Shown one piece after another: positions 22,270 to 34,876 of a stretch of DNA of 64,000 nucleotides. The notes below the pieces were generated by a model. It worked only from the letters and a program-made list of their open reading frames with translations, was not told where the DNA came from and ran no database searches. Within the stretch, counting starts at the first letter, position 1. Every line of letters begins with the position of its first letter. The stretch covers positions 7,916,501 through 7,980,500 of the forward strand of contig NC_081822.1 in assembly GCF_030704535.1 (NCBI RefSeq), read 5' to 3'. This DNA comes from Vitis vinifera (Eukaryota > Streptophyta > Magnoliopsida > Vitales > Vitaceae). Made by a program: the position numbers and the translations under genes.

Positions 22270-24450
22270 ATGGGGAGGGTGAAGCTTCAAATCAAGAAAA
22301 TTGAGAACACAACGAATAGGCAGGTCACCTTCTCAAAAAGGAGAAATGGGCTTATCAAGAAAGCTTATGAACTTTCTGTTCTCTGTGATGTTGATGTGGC
22401 TCTCATCATGTTTTCCCCATCTGGAAGAGTCAGTCTCTTCTCTGGAAATAAGAGGTCTGCTGGAGATATGGATTCACCGCATCTTCTGCTCTTTTCTTCT
22501 CTTCCCATTTTTATTTTTTATTTAAATAAATGATCATGTCTTCTCATCCATATATGTTTCAACTAAATCTATTTGATTGTTCATAAGTGACCTGATTTGT
22601 TTTTTTGATTTGTTGAAGCATCGAAGAGATCATGACTCGGTATGTAAATCTTCCTGAACATGAACGAGGCCGGTAAGGATATATCTTGGTTCTAGTAATT
22701 TTACATAGAAATATCTTTTTTGTTGTGCTGATGTTGATGGCTTTTTCTCTCTCTGATATGGATGTAACTGTGCTTTTACGTGCAACAAAAAAGGCTGCAT
22801 AATCAAGAGGTGAGCACTTCCTACCTAGATATTATCATTCAGCGGGCTGCCATACTTTTAGGGCTTGTTGCCAATTTGTTAGAAATGATGAATTTTTCAT
22901 TTTTTTGCAGTTCCTACAAAGGGCTCTTGGTAAGTTGAAAAGTGAAGCTAATCGAACCTATCAAGCTGCAGCCAGGTTAAGATCCTTCCTCTTTGGAAAG
23001 CCCCCTGCTTAATTTCTCAATTTATCTTGATGACTTCATTCCCAAGTTTTTGTTCATTTGGGGTTTGTCAATAATGTCCACTTTTTGCTATTTTGCTCGC
23101 TTCTTATGCTTTTACTACTACTATTTTTTCTTGCTGTTGCGTGGAGCAGCCCGATGAGTACAGATTCCCAACTCGAGGTATTTTATGCATGAGAACTGAT
23201 TTGATTTTCAGCTTTTTTCTGTGCTACTAAGACTAAATTATTACATGGATTACAGGAGATTCAACAAGAGATCCTCAAATATAAGTCCCAGTTGGATGAT
23301 ATGCAGAAACGACTAAGGTATACCATTTCTATATTATTCATCTACCAGTAGCTAAAACCCTAAACTACAGCAACCTTTATAGAAGAGATAGGAAATCAAC
23401 AAGCTTCATACCATCATAATCTCACTCTTTTTAAAGGATATTTGAAGGTGATCCTTCTGAGATCACCACAGTGAGAGAGGTTGAGTACCGGGAGCAGATC
23501 CTTGAGGAAACCTTGAAACAGGTTCGGTTTCAGAAGGTAAAATCTACTGCTTATTCATATTCCTCCCCAAGTAAACCCAATCTTATATGCTAGCAACTTA
23601 CCGAATTCATTACATGCATAACAGCAAGCTTTGGAGGAAAAGTATAATACTACAGAGCCGCAGCCAACTACCCAAGTATGTAGAGATTGTCTTCTTAAAC
23701 TTTTCTTTGTTCAATCAGTTTGATATCTCCCCAGAAAGGGAAGATAGCTGATGAAATGGATGAAGTGGACGATTTAGAAAAAAAAAAAAAGCAATGGCAA
23801 TTCTATTTATTTCTGTCAAAAAAAAAATCTGAAGTACTTAACTTGTGGTTGCAATCAGGTGCATCTGCCTCCGGAGACTGCAAATGTAAATGGTTTTATC
23901 TCAGGAAATCCAAACAATATGTTGGATTGGCTCCCACCAAGAGACCCACAAGTGCAGATCCTGAATTTTTTGGATTCCAACGGTCTCCTCCCAATGAGGT
24001 GCTTACACAGTTATACTAGGGAAAAAAAAAAAGAAGTCCTGTTAGCATTAATATGCATAAGTTCTTTTACCTGACGACAGAAGCCATAATTTCTTCCTCC
24101 TTATTTGTTCTTGTTTTCGCAGAGAGCAACCACAGCGCATGGTTGAAATCTTACCGCCATCTTCAACCCTCCTTCCAGGACAAAACATTCATCTTGAGGA
24201 TCACATGAGCCCGAGCAGCGGGATGGAGGAAGATAATAATGTGCAGCGTCCTCAGTTTGGCCCAGCTATCGATGTAAACCTTTCTCCGTGGGCTGAATTT
24301 TATCCGACAGCAGGTACTTCACTAACATCGTCTGTTCTTTGAAATAAGTTTTCATTTCACGTAACTAAATTGCATCAAACACCAGCTCTCTTTGCCCATC
24401 AGATTCATCCTGTCAACGAAAATGGTGCAAATGAAAGTATAAAACCCTAG
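22270..24450 (+). CDS. MIKC*-type MADS-box transcription factor, AGL66/AGL104-like
   Basis: Nuclear DNA-binding regulator. In Arabidopsis the MIKC* S-clade acts in pollen maturation as heterodimers with AGL30/65-type partners. Eleven exons: 22270-22454, 22619-22672, 22794-22809, 22911-22975, 23150-23177, 23256-23317, 23437-23536, 23625-23675, 23859-23998, 24123-24313, 24386-24450. All phases join, giving 318 residues. Residues 1-60 are a full MADS domain ([20 protein letters not shown], then [13 protein letters not shown]). Residues 61-180 form the long I region and the coiled K-like region, split over many small exons as in MIKC* genes. The C-terminus ends [17 protein letters not shown], like AGL104. 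Exon 3 is only 16 nt. The S-clade call rests on the MADS domain and the tail. Confidence 0.93.
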
Positions 24451-26162
24451 GTGAAGCAACACATCCTTCGGAGGGTCTCAATAGGGCTATTACGGAAAGC
24501 TGTAGTTTTGCATATTGAGTAGAAGTTCCTTTGATAGTAAAGTCCAGACAGTAATCATGGACTTAATTTACCTCTTCGCAACATGGTAGAGTTGAATTTG
24601 GGAGTCCTAGTTAAGCGATTTTACAAATAAATTGTGACAAGTCAGATATGTTGGCAGGGAATGGCTCCTATCCTGCAGCACAGCCCCGGGGACCGGCACT
24701 ACTTGAACTGTTTCTGTCTCAGTTCACACCATGAATCATCAACATATCCATCCATGGTACACAGATATCACGTGTGATGTTTATACTTTGTTTTTGCCTT
24801 TACTGGCGGTGGTATTGTTATGTCTCTATCTATACCTTGTTGAGTGTTTAGAAATAGTAAGGTAACTTAAATGATTGTTTTTTTACCCTCCTATAATCTT
24901 ATAAGAAATTTATTTAATATTACTAGTAGTTGTTTCTATTTATATGGATAAATTTGATCATCTCATGCATCATACACATGGAATACATATACATAATCTT
25001 CTGTCATATACTTCCACGTATCACAGGAGGTTGAAATTCCCATTGGGAAAGGGTACTGGAAAGGCTTAGCTGAGGCCATGAAGATCTATTCAAATTAATC
25101 AAACCTATGGTCCCCGTCACGTATATATAATATAAAAGATGAAGGTTTATATACGTGGGATTCATCAATCTTAATTTGAATAGTCTCTCTTTCGGGTTGA
25201 CCCAATGATGTATCCTCGGACCTCAGCCATTTTATGGGGTCTTCCCACTCATTTAGTTGGATGCAATTAAGTCTTCCACACCTTTGAAGCCATTGCCTGC
25301 CCACCTGGGATTCATCAATCTTAATTTGAATAGTCTCACTTTCGGGTTGACCCGATGATGTATCCTCAGATATTTTATGCAGTTGGATGCAATTAAGTCT
25401 TCCACACCTTTGAAGTCAATGCCTGCCCCAATTATGAAACAATATTAAAGATGATTTTTAATAAGGTTAAAGGTCATCACATCCGTTAGCAATGGCGGTG
25501 GGTGCCCTTAAATTTTATTTATCCAAGTAGCTTGGTGTTCAAAAGTCAGAAAAGAAGAATAGCCACTGCGACTCAGCTAAAGTGTGATAGTGAATTCACA
25601 AGTTGCGATGTTGACTCAATCAATTTCCATACATAAAGCATTGCTTTCATCCGTTTTAAATTTATGGTTAATATTTTCACAAATTTTAAATTTTATATAT
25701 AATTTTAGCGAAAATCAGAAAAATCGTACACCAATCAACATGATCATGTAATATATTCAATGGTCTTTCTTGGCATATTGGATACACAAAGTTGAGTTAA
25801 TGAAACAATTCGATGGATTGGACCCATTCAATTAAATACACTCCTGGAATTCGGGAAGACCAGAAAGTGTTGAAAATGTAATTTTTATAGTCATCACCAA
25901 ATTCCAGTGGTGGAAACACACACTTTGATTCCGCGTCAAGTCATGTCATCGATGCAGTAAATGCCTCCAGTAAATCAATCTTCTGTCGCGATGTTTTCTC
26001 AGATGTACATGAACACATCCCCACTATTCAAAGTCTTGAGCGTGGGAGGCTTTGGAAGATGTCCATTTTCCCCAGCAGCCATGGAAGATAGTAAAATATT
26101 TGTCAGTCACATCTTTCCCTTGGCTCTGATAGTGCATTATCTCTTCTGTTTTTGTAGTCTGA
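24451..26162. other. Spacer downstream of the MADS gene
   Basis: The first few hundred bases are probably the MADS 3' UTR. It also holds the partial duplication at 25157-25429. No further gene was recognised. Confidence 0.5.
25157..25429. repeat. Tandem duplication of about 150 bp, second copy shortened
   Basis: GGGATTCATCAATCTTAATT occurs at 25157 and 25307. Both copies share TTTCGGGTTGACCC and TTGGATGCAATTAAGTCTTC; the second lacks about 27 bp in the middle. Confidence 0.8.
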
Positions 26163-26680
26163 ATGAAACCAGAATACATGGGTTTCGTTTTAATGCTTCA
26201 TTATGAGGTCACTGACGACAAGGCGGACATCGACCTTCAACTCTCTGGTCCTTGGATTATGAGGCACCATAAGTCCGGCCATGTTGGCAATCTTTGCTTC
26301 CCTCAACAAGAGAACCAATTTAAAGGTACCATTCCTAAATCCTAATCAAATGGGTGCGCTTTTCCACTTGAGCTCTAACCACATCAAAGCTGCAACACCA
26401 CTGAACATAACTATGTGTTCAGAGCTCAAGATTCATGCCTTGACAGGAAATGAAATCTCTAGAGCAATTCCTATCCGGAGCTCGGCAGTCTCAAAAAATT
26501 TGGAAGATACCTTTCATCTCTCATCACATTAAGTTTAAGCACTAATAATCTGGGTGGCAGTATACCTGGTGATTAATTTGGGTCGTCTTCAGAATTTGAG
26601 GCAACTTCATTTCACCATTAATCATCTACAGCATTTCTTCGTTGGTGCGTTTGGCTTTGGCAACCACAGCCCATGAGTCT
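26163..26680 (+). pseudogene. Degenerate 5' fragment of an LRR receptor-kinase gene
   Basis: A dead copy of the start of the receptor kinase at 30859. It keeps the start codon context (ATGAAACCAGAATACATGGG) and runs through the first LRRs (GAGCTCTAACCACATCAAAG, then CTAATAATCTGGGTGGCAGT). It stops matching near 26680, at the stretch around residue 255 of the intact protein. Most of the signal peptide and N-terminal cap are deleted, and several frameshifts and stops interrupt the LRRs. There is no kinase part. Confidence 0.85.
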
Positions 26681-27840
26681 CCTGGAAAAAGAGGAGAGTG
26701 AATAGGAAGAAAAAAAAAAGTGGCACGCATTTAAAAAATAAAATGTAATTATAACTTATATCTTTGATGAATATCTTTAAAAATAATATATTCGTACTAT
26801 AATAATTATTTATTTTATTTACTGAGTAGTTATTTCATTTTTAAAATGTAAAAATTAAGTTGAAGGATACATATTGAGTGTGGATTTTAATTTTTTTGTG
26901 TTTTTCTTCTTTTTTCTATTCCCTATTACCTGTTACTTATTTCTATTTTTTTTTTCTTTCAATTTATATTTTTATTTTATATCAAATAAAAAGTAATAAT
27001 GTTTTTTTGTTTCATTTTTAAAAATATTGAACCTTTTTACTCTTATTATAAGCAAGGATAAAAAATTTGAGATTTTTCATCCAAATATTTTTTATCTTTT
27101 AGTATTTATCTTTTAGTTTAATTTTCATTTTATTTTAAATTTATATTACCTTTTCATTTATATTTTTCTCTTATTCTTAATTATTTTTTATATTTTCCAC
27201 ATTAGCCATATTTAAATGTTTATATATATATATATATCTATATCCTTTTAGCTTTTTAATTTTTAATGTTTTTATTTTAAAGAGATAAATTTATTGAAAA
27301 ATAACTAAGATATGAAGTTCTAATATTATATTAATAATTTTTCTCATCTAGATAAATTAATGCAAAGTATTTTGACTCACAACAAGAAAATTGTCAATAC
27401 AAATTTTTAGTGAAACTTTAGAAATTAAATTTCAAATAAAATATGTTATATAAAATTTTATCTAAAAATTATTGAAAGTGATATTTAAATTTTTTTATTG
27501 ACTTTCAAACTTATTTTATTTTTTACTTAAAAAGTAATAGAACATGTTTACAAAAAAAATAGTTTTTCATTTTTTAAATAAATGAGTACAAATATATTAA
27601 AAGAATTAAAGATAATCTTAGTAAAAAAATTTGAGAAATATGATTATAATTTTAAATATAGATTCATGTGGATAAAATTTCACAAAAAAAAAATAGTAGA
27701 AAGAAAGAACATTGCTAAAACTACAAAAATAAAATATACAATTACAAAATTTTGATGATGAAATTAAAAAATAAAATTCAAAATAATTCTTGAGTGAGAA
27801 TTTAAGTAGGGAAAAATCCTTCAGTGGAAAAAATGAGAAA
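26681..27840. other. Very AT-rich spacer, no gene seen
   Basis: Long A/T runs and a short TA repeat near 27222-27240. No element ends or reading frame of note. Confidence 0.5.
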
Positions 27841-29055
27841 GTTTTTCAAAATCACTTGAAATTCTTAACAAAAAGTATTCTTATACTCTCTTGTACAATT
27901 AGTAAATTTGTCTTATACAGCTAGTGTAATACCCTTGTACAATAACTCAAATTTCATACATCATCTCATGAATATCTGACAATAGGTTGGTTAACCATGT
28001 TTGGTTTAGTTTTAAAAAAGAAGAAAAGTTGTTATATAATTTTGTTTTACAATCATCATATGTGAGGTACCTATTCAAATGACCATATACAAGTTAGATA
28101 AAGTGCATGAGATGAATATATGTTTAACCAATGTGTGTAAGGAATGTCATTCATCATTGGTTAAGGGAAATAAACAAATAAGTTTTTCAGAATCACTTAA
28201 AATCCTTCACAAATGATAGTCTTGTATACCCTTGTACAGTTAGTATATTTGTCATGTACACTTAGTATAAATACCTTGTATAGTAACCCAAATTCTATAT
28301 AGTACCCCTACTCAATGTGTAACCATAGATAGGTTAACCATGTTTTCATTGGTTTGGTTCAAAAAATAGTAGAAAATGAAAAAACAAAATATTCTCTCAA
28401 ACATCATTAGTGGGATAAATATTTGAATTGTCATGTGCGAATTAAGTCAAGTGCATAAGATGAGTGTGTGATAGAGAAATGTATACCTTGAGAGTGTGCA
28501 ATCCTTATATGACAAGACAAAAAAAAAAGTTATCCAAAATTGATTGAAATATTTCACAAATGATAGTCTTGTATACCCTTTGTATAATTAGAATATTTAT
28601 ATTATACAGTTAGAATATTTATCTTGTCCAATTGAACATTTACCTTATACAGTTAGTGTAACACCCTTGTACAATGGTACAATTTCATCCACATGCATAT
28701 ATTATGTGCCCACATATGATGTATGAACCATATTTCCAATGGTTTGATTTAGAAAATGATATAAAACGTAAAAACAAATTTTTTTCCCTAAACATCATTA
28801 TTAGGATAAGTATTTGAATTGTCATATACGAGTTAAATAAAATACATGAAATGAAAGAATTTGTAGTAGGAAAACGTATAATCCTTAAATGACAAAAAAA
28901 AAAAAAAAAAAGTTGTTCAAAATGTACAATCTTGTACACCCTTGTACAATTAGTATAATAGTATTGTATAACAGTATAAATTTCATACATATACATAAAG
29001 TATGTCCATGTGAGTGTGTAAAACTATATTCTCAATAGTTTGACATTTAAAATAA
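27841..29055. repeat. Tandem array of about four diverged 345-bp units
   Basis: Units start near 27841, 28182, 28529 and 28912, each opening with a GTTnTTCAAAATCACTTG-like stretch. Each then carries one or more CTTGTACA/CTTGTATA blocks (for example CTTGTACAATTAGTA) and a CCATGTTT or CCATATTT block. The first three end in an AATCCTTAAATGACA- or CAnnGGTTAAGG-like part. The fourth unit is cut short. No protein is encoded. It resembles a small local satellite. Confidence 0.75.
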
Positions 29056-29148
29056 TTAAAATAAATAAAACGGGTTATTTTATTTTATTTTCAATGCAAA
29101 ATGTAATTAAAAATTAAACAAATAAATTACTTAAAAACTATTATTTAA

Positions 29149-29400
29149 GCCAAATTTATTTATTTATTTCCTTTTATATTTTGGAAATAAAGAAAAAAAT
29201 AATAAAAATTTATTAAACCATAAGAAATATAAATATAAGATCTGTTAGAAAATACCAAATTTATTTATTTATTTCATTTTATTTTTGGAATTAAAGAAAA
29301 TAATAATAATAAATTTATTTAACCCTAAAAAAATATTAATATAGGATATGTTAAAAAATAGAACTAAGCCCAAATTTATTTACTTATTTAATTTTATTTA
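29149..29400. repeat. Tandem array of about 106-116-bp AT-rich units
   Basis: CCAAATTTATTTATTTATTT begins near 29149 and 29255 and, slightly changed, near 29370. Each repeat is followed by a TTTTGGAATTAAAG-like block. Confidence 0.6.
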
Positions 29401-30858
29401 GTTAAATTAGAAATTAATTTATTTTAATAGATCAAAATGTGCACAATTAATCTATTACTTTGTTAATTATAGATATATTAAAATCTTCTATTAGACAAAA
29501 AATAAATAAAGAAAATAAAATTAAAAAGAATGATAAATATATATAATTTAGTTATTTAATTATTTTTCATGTAAAAGATAGTCACACAAAAAACATATAT
29601 AATTGATCAATTCTTTTGTTTGATTGTAAACATACTATATATATATATTTTTTTTTTATTAAAATAATTAATGGAAAAAATAGAAATGGATAATAATAAA
29701 ATTTAATTCTTTTTATTATTTTCATATAAAAAATAGTAGTAAACAAGGTTTTCAATTTTTATTTTTAAAAATAGTTTTTATTTTTTAATTAAATTTTTTT
29801 TCAAAAAAAATATAAAAATTAAAAATCATATTACCATTTTTTTTTTAGAAAGAATTTTTTTTAAAATAGTTTTTGAAGGTACTTTTTTTTTATTTATAAT
29901 TTAAAATAGAAAATAATCTGATTTTCAATTATTTATAATAAAAAGTTTTAAAAAAACAATGAAAATTTTAAATAATTAAAATAAAATTATTATGGTTGGG
30001 AAACGGTGGTGCAATAAAAAAAAAAAAAAGAAAGATCAACGGATATTCTAGTCCACCACTTTTATATCCGCAAAATAAATTAGAGTTAATACTATATTGT
30101 CTCTTAATGTAGGGACTTGCCGTGTGGCTCAGAATCATCATTTGCGTGCTCTTTCTACAATAACGGCAATGACATCGCATGCATTCATGAAAGTGAGACC
30201 GAGTATGAGGTCTGACAGAAACGTGATCAACCCAAGTTCATTTGTGGAAAAACTCAGTTCCTTGGTGGGGAGGTAGGTCGACCTTAAAGTCTACCTATGA
30301 GTATGATCCCACTACGTGGCCTTCATCACTGTGATTTGGGCAGATGCAATATTGATGTAGAGAACCAACTTCTTCTCACTTTTAATTTGTTGTTGTGGAT
30401 GGAACTAATGTTTATACTTTTGATATGTGTATTCCGTTTAGATGGAGGGCAAGCTCAACCAAAATTGTATGTGAGAAGAACTTGTTATTTCTAGAGCTGG
30501 AGCCGTGGCGAGAGATTGCATATGAAAAAGGTTCAATTTGTTGTCAATTCATCCAAGTGCCGTTGGCGCTCAAATTATGGACTTACCGGGTAGACGACTT
30601 CCAATTGTGGAGGCAAAGTCTTCCATGCTGACCCAGTCCTGATTTGGAAAGCCTTCAGCATAAGATGAGGCTGAAGTCGTTGAAAATTTCTATTGCGTAC
30701 CATGGAAAATCTGTTTGCTTTTCAGATTTATTACATATACGTGATCGCTTTTATATATATATATATATATATATACGAGTAGGGGAATATGTAGTGCTTC
30801 ATCAAAATCACATCTTTTCCTCCCCTCCACCCCTGCATCTTCTCCTCTTCCAAACTAA
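29401..30858. other. Upstream region of the LRR receptor kinase
   Basis: AT-rich to about 29990, then more balanced sequence. A (TA)n tract lies at 30752-30775. The pyrimidine-rich TCTTTTCCTCCCCTCCACCC just before 30859 looks like the 5' UTR. No other gene was recognised. Confidence 0.5.
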
Positions 30859-33800
30859 ATGAAACCAGCATACATGGGTTTCATTTTAATTCTTCACTAT
30901 GCTGTTTTTGCCGTTCTTCTGTCCTCCCTAAGCTCGTTTCGTATTGTGTGTTCAGCTTCCTTGAGCATTAACACCGACAAGGAGGCATTGCTTTCATTTA
31001 AATATCATTTGAGCAGCGAATCCTCGGAGACTCTTTCTTCATGGAATGTTAACAACTCCAGCCCATGTAACTGGACTGGTGTTTTATGCAATGAGTCCAG
31101 GGATAGGGTCATTGGCCTTGATCTCTCAGGCTTTGGGCTAACAGGCACCATAAGCCCGCATATTGGGAATCTCTCCTTCCTTAGCTCTCTTGAGTTACAG
31201 GATAACCAATTGACAGGAACCATTCCTGATCAGGTTGGTGACCTTTCCCGCTTGAGCGTCTTGAACATGAGCTCTAACCACATCAGAGGTGCGATACCAC
31301 TCAACATAACTATGTGTTTAGAGCTCGAGATCCTTGACTTGAAGGAAAATGAAATCTCGGGTACAATTCCTGCAGAGCTCGGCCGTCTCAGAAATTTGGA
31401 AATCCTCAAACTGGGTAGCAATCAGCTTGTTGGTGATATTCCGCCTTCTATCAGCAACCTTTCCTCACTGGACACGCTAAGTTTGGGCACCAACAATTTG
31501 GGTGGCAGGATTCCTGATGATTTGGGTCGCCTTCAGAATTTGAAAGAACTCGATCTAACCATTAATCAGCTGGAGGGCACTGTCCCTTCATCCATATACA
31601 ACATCACTTCGCTGGTTAATTTGGCTGTGGCGTCCAACAACCTCTGGGGCGAAATTCCTAGTGATGTTGGAGATAGGCTTCCAAACCTTCTCATCTTCAA
31701 TTTCTGCATCAATAAATTCACTGGTGGAATTCCTGGATCTTTGCACAATCTCACCAACATTAATGTCATTCGGATGGCACACAACCTTTTGGAAGGATCA
31801 GTGCCATCAGGTCTGGGGAATCTTCCGCAGCTGCGTATGTACAATATTGGGTACAATCGGATTAAAAGCTCAGGTGATCAGGGTCTCGATTTCATTACTT
31901 CTTTGACAAACAGTACCCATCTTAACTTCCTTGCCATTGATGGCAATTTTCTGGAGGGTGTGATTCCAGAATCTATTGGTAATCTTTCTACTTCTCTCGC
32001 AAGTTTACATATGGGTCAGAACAAGATCTACGGTAGTATACCACCCTCAATCAGTCATCTTAGCAGCTTGGCTTTGCTTAATTTGAGCCATAATCTTATT
32101 TCTGGTGAAATCCCACCAGAAATTGGTGAACTTGGGGAGATGCAGGAATTGTATTTGGCTTCCAATAATATCTCCGGCAGAATTCCAAGCTCCCTTGGCA
32201 ATCTCCGACAATTGAGTCAGCTTGATTTATCTAGCAATAGATTGGTGGGAGGAATACCCACAAATTTTTCTAACTTCCAGAGATTGCTCTCAATGGATCT
32301 ATCCAATAACAGGCTCAATGAAAGCATACCCAAGGAGATTCTCGGCCTTCCCGGTTTGAGCACTCTGCTGAATCTATCCAAGAACTCTCTGACTGGACCC
32401 TTGCCTCAAGAAGTTGAAGCACTCGAAAGTGTTGTCACAATTGACCTCTCTCACAACCATTTATCTGGAAGCATTCCCGAATCCATTAGCAAATGTAAGA
32501 GCTTAGAGGAATTGTTCATGGCAAACAACAAATTCTCAGGTTCTATTCCAGATACTCTGGGGGAAGTGAGGGGCTTGGAAATACTTGACCTCTCTACAAA
32601 CCAACTCACTGGCTCAATACCCAGCAGTCTCCAAGAACTTCAGGCCCTTCAATTGCTAAACCTCTCTTTCAACAACCTAGAAGGAGTTGTTCCCAGCGAG
32701 GGAGTCTTTAAAAATCTCTCCCGTGTTCATATTGAAGGAAACTCAAAGCTTTGCTTGAATTTGGCCTGTACGAAAGGCCATGGAAGAAGATTTGCTGTCT
32801 TTCATATTATACTTATAATCGCTTCAGCGATAGCAATATGCTTGGCAGTCGGTGTGTTAGCCTATCTAAAGAAAAGCAAAGCAAAGAAATTGCCGATCAC
32901 GTCGGACTCATTTAAAGTGCTGCACCAAGTGGTCTCTTATGATGATCTACGCATGGCAACTGGGAATTTCAACCAGCAAAATCTGATCGGGAAAGGGAGC
33001 TTCGGGTCAGTTTACAAAGGGTATCTTACAGAAGGTACTGCAGTCGCAATCAAGGTGCTTGACATCCAAAGAAATGGATCATGGAAGAGTTTCTTCGCCG
33101 AGTGTGAGGCTTTGAGGACCGTAAGGCACCGGAATCTTGTGAAGCTGATCACCTCATGCTCCAGTTTGGACTTTAAGAATGTAGAATTTCTGGCTCTGAT
33201 TTATGATTTCATGCACAATGGGAGCTTGGAAGACTGGATCAAGGGAACGAGAAGGCACGCAAGTGGATGTGCGCTGAATCTCGTAGAGAGATTGAAGATA
33301 GCCATTGACGTTGCTTGCGCCATGGATTACCTGCACCATGACTCTGAAACTCCCATCGCCCACTGTGATCTGAAGCCAAGCAACGTGCTGTTGGACAAAG
33401 ACATGACCGCCAAGGTAGGGGACTTCGGGTTGGCCAGGTTACTGATGGACAGAGCGGCCGATCAACAGTCAATAGCCTCCACACACGGTCTCAGGGGTTC
33501 CATAGGCTACATACCTCCAGGTTAGCAGTAACAACTGACACACCTGATCTTTTTATTGTACACTAATAGTCATATCGCCTGAGTTCAACACTGTCCACAA
33601 AATTGGTCGATGCAGAGTACGGACTGGGAGGGAAACCAACAACATCCGGAGATGTGTACAGCTATGGAGTTATGTTGTTAGAGATGTTTACAGGGAAAAG
33701 CCCAACCCATGAGAGTTTCCTCGGGGGACTGACCTTAGCCCAGTGGGTTCAATCAGCTTTCCCAACAAACGTAAGGCAAGTGGTGGACCCTGAGCTGCTG

Positions 33801-34034
33801 CTTCCCACCGGAGCTCTTCAACATGAAGGACACCCAATAAGCGAGGAAGTGCAGCACGAATGTCTGATTGCTGTCATTGGGGTTGCGCTATCTTGCACCG
33901 TGGACTCTTCAGATAGACGCATCAGCTCCAGAGATGCTCTCTCCCAACTCAAAACTGCTGCCAAGGCCCTTCTCAAACCTACCCTCGATGATATGGAGGA
34001 AGGAGCTTCACCCCATTGTGTTGTTGATGTTTAG
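30859..34034 (+). CDS. Non-RD LRR receptor-like kinase, subfamily XII (EFR/FLS2/XA21-like)
   Basis: Plasma-membrane receptor kinase of a subfamily known for pathogen-pattern perception; its ligand cannot be inferred. Exons are 30859-33520 and 33616-34034, with a phase-1 intron of 95 bp, giving 1025-1026 residues. Signal peptide is about residues 1-33, then the N-terminal cap with CNWTGVLC. About 20 or more LRRs of the LxxLxxNxLxGxIP type follow. A membrane helix sits near 645-670 (FHIILIIASAIAICLAVGVL). The kinase shows GKGSFGSVYKG (about 710), VAIKVL (Lys about 730), HCDLKPSNVLL (about 834; Cys before the catalytic Asp makes it non-RD), DFGLAR (about 855) and GSIGYIPPEYG, split by the intron. 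The frame is intact. A dead fragment of a sister copy lies 4.2 kb upstream, as expected for this tandemly expanding family. Confidence 0.95.
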
Positions 34035-34077
34035 TACTTTACTTGCCCATCTCTTATGCTCAACTTACAAGTGCGTG

Positions 34078-34079
<2 letters not shown>

Positions 34080-34110
<31 letters not shown>
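34080..34110. repeat. (AT)n microsatellite
   Basis: About 15 AT units, some 46 bp after the receptor-kinase stop codon and probably within its 3' UTR. Confidence 0.9.
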
Positions 34111-34112
<2 letters not shown>

Positions 34113-34876
34113 TTGTGTGTAAAAACTAGAAACGATACTATAATGTGTCTTTATATACGGAAATCCAGAAATTAAGAATATTTTTCTTACCATTTCGGAC
34201 AATCCATTAGGTTTTTAACATTTTACCATTTGAGTAGAATTTAAGGCCAGTCAGGCCCAAAAAATGGTAGGCTTAAAAACTTCGGTTTCATTGGGCGTAT
34301 TTCCATGGGCCAGGGCAAGGCAGGCCAATAGATTGTAATTAATTTTAAATTTATATAATAACTCATTTAATTATCAAATTTTTTAAAATTAAGTATATTT
34401 ATATATTGAATAGTAACATATCAAATACATATTTTAATTCATTTGTTCAAATTAATTTTCATAAATTAAAAGCATTTAAATATATTCTTTAATTATTTTT
34501 TAAATGAGGGCACATGATTTAAAATTAAATCATACAAAATTTGTGAGGCTCTAACCTATAGAAAAGTAAATTAATTAATAACACTTTTATATTTATTTTA
34601 TTTTATTTAAAAATAATATAATCACCTTTCCAATTAAAAGATTGGACAGATATTAAGAATATCATCTTCTTAGTGATTAATCTAAGTTTTATTCTAATAA
34701 TTGAAGTCTTTAACAGTTTTTCTCACATGATGAGTTCTAAATCTCTTTCAATTTTTCAATATCAAGACACAACCTTTATCAAAAAATGATATTAAAATGA
34801 GAATTATTCTAAAAAATAACATTAAAATATTGAAAATTTTCGTGCTTATTTCTTTTACCATTAGTAAATAGTTGCA
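34111..34876. other. AT-rich spacer, no gene seen
   Basis: Lies between the receptor kinase and the reductase pseudogene. Exons 3 and 4 expected for the pseudogene are not found here. Confidence 0.5.

Noticed and set aside
27841-29055. CRISPR-like array
   Set aside because: Units are about 345 bp and diverged, with no short identical repeats, and this is plant nuclear DNA.
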